Positions 18,959-20,881 of a DNA stretch of 20,881 nt are shown in pieces. The first letter of the stretch is position 1. Each line of letters begins with the position of its first letter. Where the stretch lies: NCBI GenBank assembly GCA_000969725.1, contig JXSR01S022890.1; one strand, given 5' to 3'. Origin of the DNA: Ophiothrix spiculata. Lineage: Eukaryota > Echinodermata > Ophiuroidea > Amphilepidida > Ophiotrichidae. The translations under genes were made by a program, and so were the position numbers. Under the pieces are notes generated by a model. That model saw only the letters and a list, made by a program, of their open reading frames with translations, had not been told where the DNA came from and did no database searches.

Positions 18959-19039
18959 AAAGGCCAAATTTCTTTTATCCGTTGCAGTGCAAAACGCACT
19001 GCAACCGCACCGCAAACGGATAAAAAAAATCTGACCTTT
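18959..19039. mobile_element. 81-base inverted-repeat hairpin element
   Basis: The outer arms AAAGGCCAAATTT and the complement of AATCTGACCTTT pair approximately. TTTTATCCGTT pairs with AACGGATAAAA, and the inner GTTGCAGTGC and GCACTGCAAC form a perfect ten-pair stem with a five-base loop. It directly abuts the end of the LINE tail. Confidence 0.65.
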
Positions 19040-19196
19040 ATAGACGTTGAAAAATAAAATTGACACAAAATGAAATTATACTTGTAACTTGTGCATGGTT
19101 ATTGTAAAAATATAAACGAGAGCTCTCCAAAGGCACTAAAAACGTCCTTGATTGCTTGCGCTACGCTCTACGTTCTACACCCAGTAATACCCATTC

Positions 19197-19701
19197 CTAA
19201 AGATGCGTTTACAATGTGACGTAACGACGGAGGGTAACGAACTTGCAACTCAAAAGTTGCAACTGAAAACGACTGATCATGCTGATAGTAACGATAGTGT
19301 GCCGCGTAGCTAGCGGATTGTGAGAGCGTTAACTGACTTTAACTAACGATGACGGACGTAAAATTAAAAACTGCATGCATTTCGCAGGTCTACGATGCTT
19401 GTCGTAACCCCCAAGTCGTCACAGTGCCCAGGGGGCACTCAAAAATAATGTTGCAGGCATAGCGTGACCAAGTTAAAGGTGAATTTGGGTTGTTTTTGAG
19501 GACTGAAGACGGTATCAATTGTGGGGCAATTTTTAAAAAATAGGGTGCTTTTTCAAACCCTAGTGTGAAAACAGTATCGATAAAATCCCGATTTAGGGTG
19601 TGAATAGGGGAAAAGGGTATATTTTGGTTTCAGAAATCTCCACCCTTTAGGGGGTGTTTTGAAAAACCGTGGTCACGCTATGCCTGCAAACGCATCTTTA
19701 G
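19197..19701. mobile_element. Inverted-repeat element whose left end is split
   Basis: The right end at 19670-19701 is continuous: TGGTCACGCTATGCCTGC, then AAACGCATCTTTAG. Its complement on the left is in two pieces, CTAAAGATGCGTTT (19197-19210) and GCAGGCATAGCGTGACCA (19453-19470), separated by 242 bases. CCCATT occurs just outside both ends (about 19190 and 19706), a possible target duplication. The interior is rich in AGGGTG words; no gene. Confidence 0.65.
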
Positions 19702-19746
19702 CTATCCCATTATTTTTGTAATATAGTGTTAATGTAATTTACATAC

Positions 19747-19936
19747 TTGTTTTAATGTTCCCTTGCATTTCTGGTAGTAAAGGGAGATTTATTGACCACG
19801 AATCTGTATCTTCCTCTACTTTCTTCGGCGACTCCGGCCCTCCATTTTCTGTATTTTTGTCCTCCTGCAAGTTATCAAGGATTTTGTTGTTACCCACTGC
19901 TGGACTGGATCCAAACTCTGAATCTGTATTCTTTGA
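19747..19936 (-). CDS. Unrecognised disordered protein, exon n-3
   Basis: Internal exon of 190 bases: acceptor ATATTTTTCTAG ending at 19937, donor ACAA|GTATGT with last exon base 19747, phase 0 in and phase 1 out. I read it base by base and found no stop. It encodes SKNTDSEFGSSPAVGNNKIL, then an acidic, Asn/Glu/Pro-rich segment (DKNTENGGPESPKKVEEDTD), and ends SWSINLPLLPEMQGNIKT. The composition matches its neighbours: charged, Ser-rich, probably disordered. The phases agree with the exon ending at 20435 and the exon starting at 17184, which is the main support. The + strand open frame over the same bases is a shadow. Confidence 0.68.
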
Positions 19937-20434
19937 CTAGAAAAATATATGGGGAAAGTTTATGATTTCCAGTTACATTTTTGTGGAGGGTTAATTATCC
20001 AAATTATAAGGTATTTGATCAAAAACTTTTTGACTTATTGAGCAGTTCTATTGTTAAATTTGATGATTAAAATATCTACTGCACTCACCGGAATTTTTTC
20101 CCGGATAATTTCAAGACCAAACTGGCCCCTCGAATTCATCAGTGGATGGACGTTGTGAGATGTTGAGATCCGGTGTTTCTAGAAGTTGTTACAGAAGTGG
20201 TGTTTTATTTGTAGATCTCAACAAAGAATTATCATTTGGAGAGAGTTCATATATCCTTGTGAAGTTTTGATCTTTGGGCGGGGGGTTATTATAGTGTTGT
20301 TGTATTTTTTAAATACACGATGATACATGTTTTCCAGAAATTCAAATGTCCTGATTTGTCAAGAATTATTCTCGGATAAACTGGTAAAAGAAAAAGAAAA
20401 CAAACAAACAAACAAACCCATCAGAGAGACTCAC
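19937..20434 (-). other. Intron of the minus-strand gene (498 bases)
   Basis: Bounded by donor GTGAGT (20434) and acceptor TTTTTCTAG (19937). It contains an (AAAC)n microsatellite near 20398-20417. Nothing else supported. Confidence 0.6.
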
Positions 20435-20723
20435 CAATAATTTTTCTGTGGTGTTTTCTAGACATTCCGAATTTTCTGTAGGATCTTTGTTTGGCAAGTT
20501 TGTGTCATAGCGATTTGAACTCTCCCGCCTTTTCCTAGAATCACCGTGTTCAAAGCGTATCTTGTAAGTATTCACGTGTCTCTTGTCAGACTCTTCAACA
20601 ACGCTCGCAACATCACTTGTTACTCCTGTTGGCAGTTTGAATTCGATATTTGAGATGACCCGTTCTGTTTCTTCGTGTGTTTTATTCAGATGAGGTCGAT
20701 GACTTTGTTGTATCTCTTCATTC
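20435..20723 (-). CDS. Unrecognised disordered protein, exon n-4 (first visible)
   Basis: The most upstream exon visible, 289 bases. Acceptor CACATTTTCTTGCAG ends at 20724; donor TTATTG|GTGAGT is strong, with last exon base 20435. It enters in phase 2 (one base, G, completes a codon from an exon right of the window) and leaves in phase 0. It encodes NEEIQQSHRPHLNKTHEETE, a segment VISNIEFKLPTGVTSDVASV, then a basic stretch (FEHGDSRKRRESSNRYD) and ENSECLENTTEKLL. No ATG precedes in frame within the exon, so the start codon lies upstream outside the window. An (AAAC)n microsatellite at about 20398-20417 lies just inside the following intron. Confidence 0.68.
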
Positions 20724-20881
20724 CTGCAAGAAAATGTGAAAAAAATTGTTGGACCAATTTTTCGGACAAAATTTGTTCATTTTGGCTAAAAACGCCTATT
20801 TAGGCTAAAATAATGATATTTAACCCTCGTCTACCCAGGCTATTTTTGGTAACACGTCTACCCAAGGGGGGGGGGGTTGTT
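20724..20881 (-). other. Right edge, intron of the minus-strand gene
   Basis: Intronic sequence preceding the first visible exon. CGTCTACCCA occurs twice (about 20828 and 20854), the second copy followed by a G run of 11. Cut by the window edge. Confidence 0.4.

Larger units (their letters stand above)
17185..19746 (-). other. Intron of the minus-strand gene (2,562 bases)
   Basis: Bounded by donor GTATGT (19746) and acceptor TTACAG (17185). It is packed with repeats: GATC-palindrome tract, tRNA-like sequence, inverted repeats, a 74-base palindrome, a LINE tail in the opposite orientation, and a split inverted-repeat element, each listed separately. Confidence 0.6.

Overview
This is invertebrate animal nuclear DNA, not bacterial. 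It is AT-rich, genes are split by GT-AG introns, and repeats fill most of the non-coding space. The best-supported gene is a four-jointed-type (Fjx1) Golgi kinase, a metazoan family. The word TAGGCCTA or AGGCCTA recurs (around 9474, 9665, 12880, 17868, 18376, 18608). Together with the tandem repeats, fold-back elements and a LINE tail, this suggests a marine deuterostome such as an echinoderm, hemichordate or lancelet. That placement is an impression, not proof. Layout: two protein genes converge. On the + strand, the last two exons of a four-jointed-like kinase lie at 1301-1456 and 8123-8561. They are separated by a 6,666-base intron, and the earlier exons are left of the window. On the - strand, five exons run from right to left (20723-20435, 19936-19747, 17184-16850, 15724-15394, 14614-13092). 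They join in perfect phase into at least 888 residues of a protein I do not recognise: charged, Ser/Pro-rich, probably disordered, with two PP1-docking-like motifs. Its first exons lie right of the window. The two stop codons face each other across about 4.5 kb of intergenic DNA. Repeats by region: the upstream kinase intron starts with a 67-base tandem array (1-425) whose unit matches the real splice acceptor and first 40 bases of the exon at 1301. The large kinase intron holds a 40-base minisatellite whose units also look like 3' splice sites, a 623-base terminal-inverted-repeat element with a 4-base target duplication, a 1.4-kb fold-back with a 40-base perfect arm core, and an alternating A/B tandem repeat. 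The intergenic DNA holds a telomere-like patch inside a hairpin, a recent 157-base tandem duplication and a small fold-back. The introns of the - strand gene hold several short inverted-repeat elements, a tract packed with GATC palindromes around a tRNA-like sequence, a 74-base palindrome, and the 3' end of a CR1/L2-type LINE. The most interesting signal is the repeated copying of splice-acceptor-like sequence in the kinase introns, particularly the array that is homologous to the genuine exon boundary. The exon models rest on reading frame, splice consensus and phase agreement; no transcript or database evidence was available.
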